The position numbers and the translations under genes are program-made. This document shows, one piece after another, positions 1 through 13,300 of a stretch of DNA of 64,000 nucleotides (its first letter is position 1; each line of letters begins with the position of its first letter). Under the pieces are notes generated by a model. It did no database searches. It was not told where the DNA came from and saw only the letters and a list, made by a program, of their open reading frames with translations. The stretch covers positions 1,426,001-1,490,000 of the forward strand of contig NC_079487.1 of the NCBI RefSeq assembly GCF_020520425.1, written 5' to 3'. The DNA is from Spinacia oleracea. Its lineage: Eukaryota; Streptophyta; Magnoliopsida; Caryophyllales; Amaranthaceae.

Positions 1-135
1 ATCATGGCAGCTACTCATGATGCTCGTACGCCCTTTGGATTCATCAGGTATATTCTCTGCCTCCGCCTTGGTCTCGGTCTCGGTCTCGGTCTCTGACTCT
101 GTAGGGAGGATGTAGCACAGTCGATTCAGACCCAT
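1..135 (-). CDS. Possible 5' end of a protein-coding gene, open to the window edge
   Basis: The minus strand reads from an ATG at 135-133 to the first base of the window without a stop (45 codons). The reading begins MGLNRLCYILP and continues into an acidic run of Glu-Thr pairs coded by a (GGTCTC)n hexamer (plus-strand 70-94). I do not recognise the protein. An open frame of 45 codons that includes a simple repeat can arise by chance. The balanced composition on either side of the repeat and the AT-rich sequence just upstream (136-330, with TATATAAAT-like stretches) would fit a first exon and its promoter. The rest of the gene lies outside the window. Confidence 0.3.
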   Translation of the reverse strand, partial: MGLNRLCYILPTESETETETETKAEAENIPDESKGRTSIMSSCHD

Positions 136-1954
136 TTTCTGGTATTGCGTATATAAATGAAATGATTAAATGTTCCGTATATAAATATAATGGTGGTAGT
201 GAATGGGTGATTAGGAGAGAATGAGTAGAAAAGGGGCAACCAAGAAAATGATGAGCAAGAAATGAGATAAAAAGTCGAAATTATAAAAGTAAGAAATCCT
301 AATCAGGTGCATTTCTAGAGCTGAAACGACGCGCAATATGACGAGTATTTACAACTACTTTTTTTTTAGTTTATAGAATTTGGAGGGAGTGGGAGTTGGA
401 GTTGGAGTTGGAGTTGGAGTTGGAGTGCTTTTATTCAACCTTGGTCTGTGGGTTAGGTTTATGTGTTGAATTACTTGAGTTGAGGGATGTCATCTAAACC
501 TTATTAATGTTTATGTTAATGTGAATATTTCCCTACAACATTTGACATTTATTCACATGTTAGTTTCAAACTCACGGACACATTTATTCAACTATTTGAT
601 ATTTCACACACCAAAATATTTGCATTCAGAATTATTCCAAGGCTTGTCTACTTCTAGAATCTAGGAACCATGACCATCACCAATACGGAGTACGGAGTAT
701 TATTCAACCCTTACCTAGTTTTGCAAATAATCATTAGACGATAGGATTGGTGATAATGTCATATTATTGTACCGATTAGTTGATAGATTCACAATCCAAT
801 TGCTTTTGTATTAACATGGTTTACAATAATATTAGTGTGTATCCAAAGTCAATGGGAAATAATTTCTTCTAATAACTTGTACGTACATAGTCACTATAAT
901 AAAATAAACACCAATTTTCTTAGATATAAAAACCATTTTCTGAATCAAATTAATCTTTTTTTTTTTTCAAAGTAAACCTTAATTTAAAATCACATTATTC
1001 TAATTAAGGGTAATAAGTTTTAATTTTTTTTTCTCTTCATAATAACCTAAAGAACCAAATAGAATAGTATGAGAGATTTAGACTCAATGAATTTAATTGG
1101 TTAAAATAATCATTTGGCATAATTTTTGAAAGAATATTAAGGCATTTATTTGACAATATATGAGGAAATACTCTCAATATAGAAAATAAAATAGAACATT
1201 CTAAATGCAATATGTAAAAATCAGGAAGAGACTGAGGGTGTAATTAGTAATTTAGAGGGGAAATATGCTTCATTTGACCTTAGCAATCAACTGGGAATTG
1301 GGAGAAGAAATAAGATTAGTTCACCAATATATCCACAACCAAAACGGGTGACATTACAAATGTCAATAAAGCAATCAGCTCACCCACTTTCAATCTACAT
1401 TTTTAAACAATAATTATATGATATAATATTGTATGTGATAACACCCTAAGTGCCGCATTGCTTAGTGCTAATCCCCTGATAGGATTACACCTCTCCATCC
1501 GTTTCTTTACAGCACTCCCAAGTCCCAACAATGGAGGTGGTTTTCTCCAATAACAGTTAAAGAAATATATTGGCAATTTGGCAAATACAATCTAGTAAAG
1601 TTTCCTATTTGTCAATTATAACATTAAATTTTTTATTTTGTCAATTACAACCTTAAACTTATATTTCTATTTTTAAATTACAATCTGAGGTCATTTTCCG
1701 ATAAAAATCATCGGAAAATATGATGTCATAATGTTATTCAAAAATAAATTACATAACATATAAAAATAGAAGTTATACTAGAATAACTCCCCTCACCTTA
1801 ATTGCTATCATTTCTATTTCTATACGCTATAAAACGCTATATCTCCGTCCACTGCTCCTACGTTGCTTTCATAACCTCTTCTTATTGTGGGTCCTTTGCT
1901 GCTGCCATGGCCACACACTCTCTTCATCTAATTAGGTTTTTTTTAGCAAAATAT
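136..1954. other. AT-rich intergenic stretch
   Basis: I see no supported gene. It contains a (GGAGTT)n hexamer tract at about 390-426, several poly-T runs (e.g. 955-968, 1023-1032), and around 1060-1200 a segment similar in wording to the interior of the Stowaway MITE at 25825-26176, which suggests an old MITE remnant. Confidence 0.5.
390..426. repeat. (GGAGTT)n microsatellite
   Basis: About six near-perfect copies of the hexamer GGAGTT in a row. Confidence 0.85.
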
Positions 1955-2210
1955 GTTTTATGCACCCGGGTGCATAATGTTTTCTGTGTACCCTATTTTT
2001 AAATGAACATCTAGGTCAAATACAAAGAATATATTCTTCATACCCAATGAATATATAGCAAATGAACATATAGTTCAAATCCAAAGAACATATAATTCAA
2101 ACATTTCACTAATACGTGTACATTGAAATCAATCTCTATGTTCAATAGATTCCCAATGAATGTTCATCAGGCTGCACAATGAGCACGGTTCACCCGGGTG
2201 TATAATCTAA
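1955..2210 (+). mobile_element. Palindrome-ended MITE, copy A
   Basis: The left end carries a perfect 20-bp palindrome (1958-1977, half-site TTATGCACCC) and the right end a related motif (CACCCGGGTGTATAA near 2191-2206). The interior is AT-rich with several ATGAACAT words. A second copy lies in inverted orientation at 9733-9950; the two share about 60 bp of clear similarity from the palindromic end inwards. There is no coding capacity. The superfamily is not assigned. Confidence 0.6.
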
Positions 2211-2390
2211 ATTGCGGGGTTTTAGAGATAAATTTATCTTATGTTATACTTTGTATATTTATAGTTGTTCATTCACAACTTATTTGATATGTATCTACTT
2301 AAATTAGGTTCAATAGATTCTTAAAAAGATGGAGAGAAAATCCTTAACTCGGTTCGTTTCGTTTGTCTCTTGGTCTACTCGGGAGTTCAA

Positions 2391-2688
2391 TCTATACTAA
2401 TATATTAAAAGGCGTTTATGAAAACGTATACTCTCTCCTTATTACGCCACGTCACCACTAATAAGCATCATGACATGTTATTGACAACCAAAAAATCATG
2501 TAAGCAAGGATCGAACATCAAACCTCATGGATTATAAGTTTCACTTCCTACCATCTCAACTAGCTACAATGTTTGTTATATTTTCTCATATAAATGTCAA
2601 ATACCGCTTTTAAAAATGGGTACATTTTTAAAAAAACGTAAACCCCACTAAAAGTAAAATCCGGAGCAACACCCGGACCACGCACTAG
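2391..2688 (+). mobile_element. Non-autonomous Helitron-like element
   Basis: It starts with TC (TCTATACTAATATATTAAAA) directly after a host A and ends with CTAG (2685-2688) directly before a host T, the A^T insertion pattern of Helitrons. Near the 3' end there is a short CCGG-containing stem followed by CACTAG. The interior has the GCCACGT words common to plant Helitrons and no open frame. A related copy on the other strand is at about 8354-9103. Confidence 0.6.
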
Positions 2689-2962
2689 TTAATTAATTGA
2701 ATAGCGTATTATAAATATTTAACTTTCTGATCATTTTATCGCATTTGATTTTGAATTAATATAATATTCCAAGATATCTGACAATAATATTTGCAGCAAG
2801 TTTTGCATTACTACGTATTTCACATAGGAGATCAAGGTAAAAGTGGAAAGACGAACATGATAATGATTATATATGACAATTTACCAAACTATTCAATACC
2901 CACCACAAAACTTCTACGCGACTTCGTCACGAAGTACTTTTTCGCAAATTTTTGGCTATACT

Positions 2963-4515
2963 CGGGTACAGTCAAAGCTGGCTGTACCCCCATTCAAAAC
3001 GATGTCGTTTTGTCTTGTTTAAAATGAACATTAATATACTGGTACAAAAATGAACATTTACTATTTCGGAAATGAACATTTACTATTTCGAAAATGAACA
3101 TTTATTTATTTATTTGGAATGAACATTAATATTTTGGAAATGAACATTTATTTATTTATTTGGAAATAAACTATAAAAATGAACATTTACTATTTCGGAA
3201 ATGAACATTTATTTATTTATTTGGAATGAACATTTACTATTTTGGAAATGAACATTTATTTATTTATTTGGAAATAAACTACAAAAATGAACATTTACTA
3301 TTTCGGAAATGAACATTTATTTATTTATTTGGAATGAACATTTACTATTTTGGAAATGAACATTTATTTATTTATTTGGAAATAAACAATATAGGCGTTT
3401 GTAAAAACATAAAAGACCAATGAAGTGAACAATTTCATTATGAACATTAACCATATATTTATTGTAAACAAACAAATAAACAAAAAAGAACAAATAATTC
3501 AACAAAAAAGAACAAACAATATAAAAAAGAATATAAAATTCTAGAAAAAAGAACAACCAATACAACAATTATGAACAATTTTATGATGAATTTTAAAGCC
3601 AACATGAAAGAACAAACAATACAACAAGAAAGAACAAATACTGTTACAAAAATGAACATTTACTATTTCGGAAATGAACATTTATTTATTTATTTGGAAT
3701 GAACATTTACTATTTTGGAAATGAATATTTATTTATTTATTTGGAAATAAACTGCAAAAATGAACATTTACTATTTAACATTTATTTTATTTATTTGGAA
3801 TGAACATTTACTACTTTGGAAATGAATATTTATTTATTTATTTGGAAATAAACAATATAGGCGCTTGTAAAAACATAAGAGACCAATGAAGTGAACAATT
3901 TCATTATGAACATTAACCATATATTTATTGTGAACAAACAAATAAACAAGAAAGAACAAATAATTCAACAAAAAAGAACAAACAATATAAAAAAGAACAT
4001 AAAATTCCAGAAAAAAGAACAAACAATACAACAATTATGAACAATTTTATGATGAATTTTAAAGCCAACATGAAAGAACAAACAATACAACAATAAGTTT
4101 GATGAATGAATTTAAAAAACAACAAGAAAGAACAAACAGTACAACAAGAAAGAACAAACAATACAAAAAGAAAGAATAAAAGATTAATGAAGAGTTTAAT
4201 TATGAACATTAACCATATGATTATTATAAACAAACAAATAAACAAGAAAGAACAAACAATATAAAAAAGAACATAAAATTCCAGAAGAAAGAACAAAAAA
4301 TACAACAATTATGAAATTTTGATGATGAATTTAAAAAACAACATGAAAGAACAAACAGTACAACAAGAAAGAACAAACAGTACAACAAGAAAGAACAAAC
4401 AGTACAATAAGAATGAACAAACAGTACAATAAAAAAGAACAAACAATCGACAAGAATGAACAAACAATATGAGCGCGTCGTTTTTGGGGGGTACAGCCAG
4501 AGCTGGCTGTATCCG
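2963..4515. mobile_element. TIR element filled with minisatellite DNA
   Basis: The ends are imperfect inverted repeats of about 29 bp (24 of 29 match by eye): CGGGTACAG... at 2963 and the complement CGGATACAG... ending at 4515. Each end is itself close to a hairpin around CTGGCTGTACC. The interior has two tandem-repeat zones: repeats built from TGAACATTTACTATTT and TTTATTTATTTGGAA words (about 3020-3400 and 3650-3850), and degenerate repeats of AGAACAAACAATACAAC type (about 3440-4460). No transposase is visible. The long minus-strand open frames inside are low-complexity readings of the repeats. I could not find a convincing target duplication. Confidence 0.55.
3020..4460. repeat. Tandem minisatellite block
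   Basis: The first part repeats a unit of roughly 50-60 bp made of ATGAACATTTACTATTTCGG plus TTTATTTATTTGGAA. The second part repeats a roughly 15-22-bp AGAACAAACA unit. A larger segment (about 3380-3650) is duplicated at about 3850-4100. Confidence 0.8.
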
Positions 4516-4902
4516 GGTACAGCAGTTAGCGATTGGTACTTTTTAACTTAGGCATGTTGTAAATTTTATTGGTGGTGTCGGAGTTGTAATTTTCTGGTTT
4601 AAATATTTTTTCTTATAACGAATTATCGCTTCTTTTCTCGCCTCTTCTCTCTTAATTACTCCGTAGTTCTTGATTTTTTTATTGAAACCATAGTTTTTGT
4701 TTTATTTAAGCAAAATATCCTTCTTCTCTCGTGTTCACTCAAGTCTGTTTTTTTATATTCGCACATATTGTGTGCATATAAGACTAGTCAGACATTATTG
4801 AATCACGTTGGTCTCAGGCGCCTAAATAGTCGAGGGAGGTCAGCTGTGCATGACCGTGGAGTCGTCTTTGGGTCATCAATAAATACTCCGTGGTAAAAAA
4901 TA
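4516..4902. other. Intergenic, nothing recognised
   Basis: AT-rich sequence with no supported gene or element. Confidence 0.5.
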
Positions 4903-5159
4903 CTTCCTTCGTTTCAAAAAAATTGCAACACTTTGACTAGCACGTTTACCAAGATACAACTTTGACCACAATTATCTCTAATTATTTTTTCTAAATAATT
5001 TTAAATTTTAATATTATAAAAGTATATATTGAAATCAATTCAACGATATTTTACTTGATAACATTTGCATTTAATAAATTAGTAGAAATATATGGTCAAA
5101 GCTCATATATAAATAGTAGCAAATCTAAAAGTGTTGCAATTTTTATGAAACGGAAGAAG
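4903..5159. mobile_element. Stowaway-like MITE
   Basis: It is flanked by TA on both sides. The ends are inverted repeats: CTTCCTTCGTTTCAAA at the left and the complement ...GAAACGGAAGAAG at the right, each continuing into a GCAACAC/GTGTTGC word. About 257 bp, AT-rich, no coding capacity. Confidence 0.75.
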
Positions 5160-5462
5160 TAAAATTTAAAAAATTTGTCAAGTTACTCTACATATCGTTT
5201 AGGAACAATTCAGATATTCAACAACATTTCAAGTACTTTTGGTATGTACTTTACATATTATATATTGAACCCTAATCTTGATTTCGAATTAAGGCTCTGT
5301 TTGGTTTAATCGAATTTGACTGAAATTAACATATCTGAACTTATTTTTGCTAGAAAAAACTTACTCCCTCCAAATTTATTTAAGAAATACATTTTGACCA
5401 ACACGGTTTTAGTAGGGTGAGTTGAATTTATTAAAATAAGATAAGAATGAGGTATTGATTTG
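5160..5462. other. Intergenic, nothing recognised
   Basis: AT-rich, no supported gene. Confidence 0.5.
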
Positions 5463-5684
5463 CTCACTCCGTCCCTAAATTATAGTCTTGTATTCTAAAT
5501 CGAGCATCTCATAATTATGGTATTGTTTCCATATTTGAACATAAAATATTCTCATATTACCCTCATTTGGGACCACAACAAAAAAACAAAAAATTGCATA
5601 AACCCATGTACTATATTCCCCTTCCCCATGTTCTTTATTCCCTTTTACATGTATTTTATTCTTTTTTACATGTACTATATTCTA

Positions 5685-7818
5685 CTCCCTCCGTCCTGTA
5701 ATCCTTGAAACGCTTTTCTTATAATGTCGTCCCGGATTACTTACAACGTTTCTAAAAATGGAAACTTTTATTAATATTATATCAATTTCTCACTTACCCA
5801 AGGACCCACCTACATCCCTACTCCAAAAAAAAAACATTAAAAAATTTCACTAGCCCCACCCCCATCCCCATACCCTTTAAAAGTTTGACACACATCCCAC
5901 TACCTATATTAAAAAAACGGATTTTTCATGAAATACCCCCGAATTTTGGCGTAATTCACCAAATGCCCCTCGACTTTCAGAAATTCACCAAATGCCCCTC
6001 ACAAATGACTTAATACCCAAAATACCCTTACTAATGATGCGCCGTTAGTCCTCCGTTAACCTAATTTTCAAATTCACCAAATACCCCTATTTTAATACTT
6101 ATTTCACCAAATACCCTTATTCAGAAACTTAATTCACCAAATACCAATAACTTAAAATTACTCATTTTGATGCTCAACGGCTAGTTTTTGTGTTTGAAAA
6201 TTAGCCGTTGCTTATTGTTTGCTTATAAATACTCTTTTTCTGACGGTTTATTGTAGTTTTCCTATTATTTTGTTAATTTCATATCATTTTTGTCATGAGT
6301 TTTCTTTCAAAATCATCATCCACACCCAATGAGTCCACATATGTAAGAGTCCCAAATAAATTTTGTTATCATGGGAGAAAATTTGACATCCGAATATCTG
6401 ATACAACACTCAATCTGAAGCTCCGGTACAACACTAAAACATAAAACACTCCTAAAAACACCTCAAAACGTCGCAACTCTTCAAGAAAATAGCTACTTCT
6501 TTTGTACCTTATTCTTTATGTGACCAATTAATTATATTTACCATGCAATCGGAAGGTATTCCTTTTTCAATATGGGAAATATCTTTAACATATGCAAACA
6601 GATTAAAAATAAAGCTCTTATTAATTTTATTCTAACGCATATGTTCCAGCTACCTCGGCTTCTATTGCTTCCATGCCACATATTTAACGTTAACTCCCTT
6701 TTGTCTCCTGTCTCTACTGCCTCCAAACATCTTTCTTCAATCTCCTAACTTTCTCTCAACCTTACAGTCGAGGCATAAAGGTTTTCCCACTTTTCTTTTG
6801 AGCTAGGTCCTATTGACATGGTCAGATTTATGGACAAATGTCTATTTTTGGATTTGAGGGAACAAGAAAAAAAAAATGAAACTAAGGTATGTTCCAAAGC
6901 TCATGAACCAGTGAAAAAACATGAATCTTGGCACAAAGATTTGCCTCCAAACTCAAGATTTTCACATCATGAATCCAAGTTGAAATCGAGGTTGTGATAA
7001 AAATATATGTGTTATTGAACTTGATTTCTTAGTTTCTTTACCATTCGGACAATAAGAAAATTAAGGTGTTAGCTTTAGATTGAATTACTTCAGCTTCACT
7101 TACATAAGATCCCTTTGAAAATGGGGTTTTTTGGCCTTTTGCTCAGCTAAAGTGCATTGTCTTTACTGGATGAGGCCTGAACTTATTGGATCATAATTGA
7201 AACTTACTGAGTGTTGTATCGGAGCCTCAGATGGAAATTTCCTCCCATAATATTAGAAATTGTTTGGGACTCTTACATATGTGGATTCATGGGTGTGGAT
7301 GATGATTTTGAAAGAAAACTCATGACAAAAATGATATGAAATTAACAAAACAATAGAAAAACTACAATAAATAGTCAGAAAAGGGGTTTTTATAAGCAAA
7401 CAATAAGCAACGGCTAATTTTCAAACATAAAAACTAGCCGCTGAGCATCAAAATGGGTAATTTTAAGTTATGTGTATTTGGTGAATTAAGTTTCAGAATA
7501 GGGGTATTATATGAAATAAGTTATAAAATAGGGGTATTTGGTGAATTTAAAAATTAGGCTAACGGAGGACTAACGGCGCGTCATTAGTAAGGGTATTTTG
7601 GGTATTAAGTCATTTGTGAGGGGCATTTGGTGAATTTCTGAAAGTCGAGGGGCATTTGGTGAATTACGCCATAATTCGGGGGTATTTCATGAAAAATCCG
7701 TTAAAAAAACTACTCCACTACCAACTACCAACTACCATCTAATTAAATAATAAGTCAATTACAATGCATTAAATTCTGTGTCAGTCAAATTGCTTCGAGT
7801 ATTTCGGAACGAATGGAG
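5685..7818. mobile_element. Middle Stowaway MITE, split by a long-TIR element
   Basis: TA-flanked ends CTCCCTCCGTCCTGTAAT and ...TTTCGGAACGAATGGAG. The same family is present uninterrupted at 37352-37589, which confirms that 5685-5917 and 7710-7818 belong together. Confidence 0.75.
5918..7700. mobile_element. Long-TIR Mutator-like non-autonomous element
   Basis: A 1783-bp element with very long terminal inverted repeats of roughly 500 bp (about 5918-6425 against 7206-7700), starting CGGATTTTTCATGAAATACC. It is flanked by a perfect 9-bp direct repeat TTAAAAAAA (5909-5917 and 7701-7709), the duplication length typical of Mutator-like elements. The spacer (about 6426-7205) is AT-rich with no transposase frame. 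Confidence 0.75.
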
Positions 7819-7938
7819 TACTTTCTTATACAAATTAATCATCAATGTATTATATTTCAATTTTTCACACATTATATTCCACTTTTCTTAAAATCCGTGT
7901 GTTTAGTTAAACAATACTATAATTTTGGGATGGAGGGA

Positions 7939-8353
7939 TTATTATTTATTGTAAGAAATTGATAGTGGGTGAATGTGGGGACAACAAGAGGAAGAGGAAG
8001 AGAAAGATTAATATAATTGGATGTGGGACTAGGGACCATGACATGGTAAAAATAGAAAGGGTATCTTTTAATAAAATTACTGATGAATAAGGAGAGTGTA
8101 TCTCTGAAATAAATACGAAGGGAGTATTACTATGTGTAAATTGTTTGGATTTTTTTTTGCTGAACTGAACTTATATTAATTATTAAATTATCTGAAGTTG
8201 TATATTTTATTTTATTTTGCTAAATAAGTCAAAGTAGGTTGAAACAAAGACATTCTAAACAAAAGGTTTTGCGCACACCCGATGTACTATAAATTTATTG
8301 TAAAACAGGTTAACTTTTATGTTTTGATAATTTTTGACATGTTTTGATAAAAA
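7939..8353. other. Intergenic, probable MITE debris
   Basis: AT-rich. A word ACGAAGGGAGTATTAC near 8116-8131 looks like the end of another degraded Stowaway element. No gene is supported. Confidence 0.4.
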
Positions 8354-9103
<750 letters not shown>

Positions 9104-9732
9104 GCTATTATGAAGTAATTTTTTATAGATAAACTTTTTAAATGATTATATGGTTATCCCTTATACTAACTTTATTACTAAATGATGTTTACGCTTAATA
9201 TTTGCACGGTAATTAAGAAACTTTGGTGAACATGTGATGGTTGTGGTAACAAGTGGAAAAATAAGTAGATATAAATTGTCAAACAACGTAAGTTGATGAA
9301 AATTAATATTAAACTATTTGAGTAGCTAAGTTATGTTGGAATCCCATGAAAAAATATTACAGGTTGTTTGTAGTGGTGGGCTAAATGATGATGTAAATGT
9401 AAATTTTATATGTAAAAAATAGCATAAAGTGAAGTGTAAAGAAGTTTCAAGAACAAAATAAAACGGAAAGTTTAAACAAAGTTCAGGAACAAAATAAAAC
9501 GGAAAGTTTAAACAAATTTCATGAACAAATTAAAACAGAAAGCATAAACAAATTTCAGGAACGGATGTAATAAATTTTATTAGTGCTTTTGAAATGATAT
9601 ATTGTACTATTTATGTTTTTTAAAATTAATTTTTTTATCATTAATTTTTACGGAGTATATTATATGGAAGTAACTTTTAGATATTTAGGGTAAGTTTATG
9701 CTTTCTAAAAGCTTCGTACAGACGCAATTTGG
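9104..9732. other. Intergenic with a short tandem repeat
   Basis: Contains about three copies of a ~48-bp unit (AGTTTCAAGAACAAAATAAA-like) around 9442-9565. No gene is supported. Confidence 0.5.
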
Positions 9733-9950
9733 ATTAATACCCGGGTGCATAGCGCTTATCGTGCACCCAGTTGAACATTTATTGAAAACCTAATGAACAT
9801 GGAGAATGATTTCAATGTACATGTACTAGTGAAATATTTAAACTATATGTTTTATGGATTTGAACAATATGTTGTTTGTATTTATATTATATGTTCATTT
9901 AAAAACAGGTGCACAATGAGCATTGTGCATCCGGGTGCATAAACCATATT
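9733..9950 (-). mobile_element. Palindrome-ended MITE, copy B
   Basis: Inverted relative of the element at 1955-2210. Its right end, read on the minus strand, runs TTTATGCACCCGGATGCA and continues into TTTTTAAATGAACAT, as in copy A. The left end has CCCGGGTGCATAG. No coding capacity. Confidence 0.55.
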
Positions 9951-10324
9951 TTGACGTACTGGGCAATTTGGTATTAAAAACATGAGATCGGATATGGACG
10001 AAAAAAAATGGACGTTGTGGATAGCGTTAGGTTGTACTCGGTGCTTCGTAAGCGACTTAGCGTGCGGTGATGTGAAGGAGAAAGAGCGAATGATGTGGTG
10101 TTTGGAGACGGAAGAGGGGAGGCCCAAAACGGACACCTGCGTTGAAGACAAAACAACCGATCATCTCTTGTCCAATTCAACATCTATCTTCCACGATCAC
10201 TCCCTCCTCTTCCGCTATTCCCCCTAATTCAGGATCATATTCATTTCCAGAATTCCATTTCCCACTCTCACTCGCTCATTCTTAGGTAAATCCATTCATT
10301 CTTTCTTTTTCAGATTCAATTTCA

Positions 10325-10355
<31 letters not shown>

Positions 10356-10379
10356 CTTCTTCTTCTTCTTCTTCTTGCA
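9951..10379 (+). promoter_or_regulatory. Promoter and 5' UTR region of the GTD-binding protein gene
   Basis: The sequence turns from AT-rich to C/T-rich and ends in a (TTC)n tract at about 10328-10376, directly before the ATG at 10380. Pyrimidine-rich 5' leaders are common in plants. I do not assign a TATA box or transcription start. Confidence 0.5.
10328..10376 (+). repeat. (TTC)n microsatellite in the 5' UTR
   Basis: About 16 TTC repeats end four bases before the start codon. Confidence 0.9.
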
Positions 10380-13300
10380 ATGGCATGCCAAGTTATTACC
10401 CAGTCATGGAGCTTTTCTAGATTAGTAGGTGCCTTTCTTGATTTATCTATTGCTTACTTCCTCCTGTGTTGTTCCGCTATCGCCTTTTTCCTATCCAAAT
10501 TCCTTTCCCTCTTTGGTTTAACCCTACCTTGTCCTTGCAATGGTCTCTTTGGTTACCCTAGTAATCACGCTCCCTGCTTCCAACGCTTCTTACTTGATTG
10601 CCCCGCTGAAACCATTTCCTCTATTCATTTGTCTGTTAAAACCAAATTCCCTTTTGATTCCATTCTACCCAAGAAAGATGATCACTCCCAACTCAATTTG
10701 AAGTTACTCAAAGAAGGTTACTCGGATGATGGTGTGCTGCATTTACAAGGTGAAGCATCCTACAGCTCCTTTTCTGATCCAAGGAGGTCACACCACAGCC
10801 TTTCTGGTACTGACTCCTTTGGTAAATTTGACATTAAGGGCAAGACTCCTGCAACTCAAAGGTCAAGGCTTGGATTTAGGCGTCGTCGTAGAGCTAGTAT
10901 TGACTATGGAAAGTTTACTTCTTCCTCTTCTTATGATCACTTCAAGTCAGACTCCAGTAAAATAGAGAAGGTAGAGAAACCAACCACTGTCAACTTTTCT
11001 GGTAATTTCTTCCTCCTCTACTTTTCAAACTCTCCAATTAATTGTGCTGTTTATTATATAGTGCCTTCTTCATGGTTTAAGGTGGTTTTAACACTTTTTT
11101 CTTGTCAGGATTTGTTTTGTACATTATGTTAATTTTGCATCTTTGTAACTGGCAATGCCTTTGATTTTTCTACTACTTTATTACTGGTTGCTCAAATGTC
11201 CTTTTTCTTGGGACTCACAGGTGGGACTCTACCAGATTCTGAATCCAATGATGCAGCTGATGAGACTAAACCCTTGTATGACTATGCAACATTGTTTGAG
11301 AACCTTAAAAACAACCTAGAGCATGAGCATGGGGCTGATAGTGAAGATGTAAACGTTGTCAGGATTCTGGAACTAGCACTTGAGGAAGAACATGCTGCTC
11401 GATCCGAGTTGTTCTCTGAGCTAGAGCAAGAGAGACTTGCTGCTGCCTCTGCCGCAGATGAAGCTATGGCTATGATTTCACGACTGCAGGAGGAGAAAGC
11501 ATCTATTGAAATAGAGGCTCGACAGTACCAAAGGATATTAGAGGAAAAATCAGTTTATGATGCTGAAGAAATGGATATACTTAAAGAGATCATTGTTAGG
11601 AGAGAGCGGGAAAAACATTTCTTGGAGAAGGAACTTGAAGCCTATAGGAAGGTTTTCCAAGTAAACAACGGATGGGATAGTCAGTCAAATGAGGCAGAAA
11701 GACAAATTGAGGTCTCTGCTTTTGATCCTTCTGTAGATCCTATGTTGATTCTACAGCAATTCGGTCAGTCAATTGATAATGGAGAAAACATCGACAGAAA
11801 CTATTCTGATTATTCCTCTGCTTACATTCAGAAGCAAACTTCTACTGTATCTGAAGACAAAGAACTATCAGTTCTTCCACTTGACAAAAATGAAATGGAA
11901 ATTCCCGAATGTTCAAGTATTGTTCCAGCTTTGACTGATGATGAAGCTAATCAAGATATTCAGGAAAAAGGAATGTTATCCATGGATGCGATTCCAAGAT
12001 CTCAAGGGGAAAATAATAATGTTTTTCTCCAGAAGGAAACAATATGCGGTGCTGATGATGGAAAACAAATGCCACTGCAAGTTGTAGAGCCTCGTGTCCA
12101 TGATGTCCACATCGTGGATCCAGAACAGAGTATTCACAAAAATACTGATGGGAAGGAAGGTGATCAACTGCTCATACATAATAATGCTTCTAATGTTGTG
12201 AGACAATATGAACTAGAGATTAGCAGAAGCTCTTCAGATATAGTTGATCGGTTCCCAACAGCCAGCAGCTCGCCTGATAGAAGTTTTGTCTCTGAATTAC
12301 GCCGCAATTCTTTAACAGCAGTTGATCATGAGAGGCTGAAAATAGACGATGAGATTTGTTGGCTGAGAGCAAGACTGAGGACTGTTCAGGAAGAGAAAGG
12401 TAAGCTTAAGGGCTCTTTCGAACACCAAGAGAGGGCGAAAACCGAACTACAACTTCTGGAGGATATAGCATCCCAGCTCCGAGAGATTCGTCATCTAACG
12501 GCACCGGAGAAGGCTGCACGCCAGGCTTCCCTTCCACCCCTGTCTTCTAAGGTATACTCCTCGTAATAGTGTCATCCTGCACAATTGATATGCAATTAGA
12601 GGTTATTATTTGTTGACTTTCATCGATTGATGCTATATTCTGTGCAAGTTGTTAAAGCTGTGGGGTAGACTGTAAGGGTTGTTTGGTTAAAAAACCTTAT
12701 GGTAAATTATGTAAAATGACTACTCATGTTGGACCTTACAGACTGTGCCTTTCTTGGATCCTGCAATGGTAATTTTGCAATTACCCTACTGGATAATTGG
12801 ACTAGGATTAACCATTTAACCTAGTGTGGTGATTCACGGCTAGTAACATACTACCTGGCTGTGACATTGGATTTGAATTAAAACAAGGAATAATTCTTCT
12901 TTCTCCACACAGTTTGTTTGTGACAAGCCTTAAATAATGATCAACAAAGTGTTATAGACGGTCTATTATTCCTTAGGTGGGGTACTCTTCTAATACTAAG
13001 CAAAAAGGACTACAATATCCTTTATTATTTTGCACAATGTTTGCATTTTCTTACATAGGAATTGAACACCAAAGGTGTGTTATTTTAGCCCCTTGTGTAA
13101 ACTAGTTTTATTATTTTTGTTGGAAACTGAACTTGGAAGCTTTTAGACAGAAGCTGATGCCTTGGCTTCTTTCATGCCTAACTTGACTGGCTTCTTTTTC
13201 TTCGCTAGCTTGGTCGAGGGTTCAAAACCTTCAGACACCAACTTGTTTTCTTTCCAAATCAACACAAAGCAGGCAACTAAATATCACAGCCATCATTACA

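Larger units (their letters stand above)
5463..7938. mobile_element. Outer Stowaway-like MITE, interrupted by two nested insertions
   Basis: The left end CACTCCGTCCCTAAATTATAG (from about 5464) pairs with the right end CTATAATTTTGGGATGGAG (to about 7938). The element's own sequence is only 5463-5684 and 7819-7938; a second MITE fills the middle. The TA duplication is not clean. Confidence 0.6.

Noticed and set aside
3368..4463. Several Phe/Leu/Cys-rich minus-strand open frames
   Set aside because: They are translations of AACAAA-type tandem repeats.
12552..12566. Ending the GTD-binding protein at VYSS
   Set aside because: The position is a good GT donor and a downstream exon supplies the family-like basic tail.
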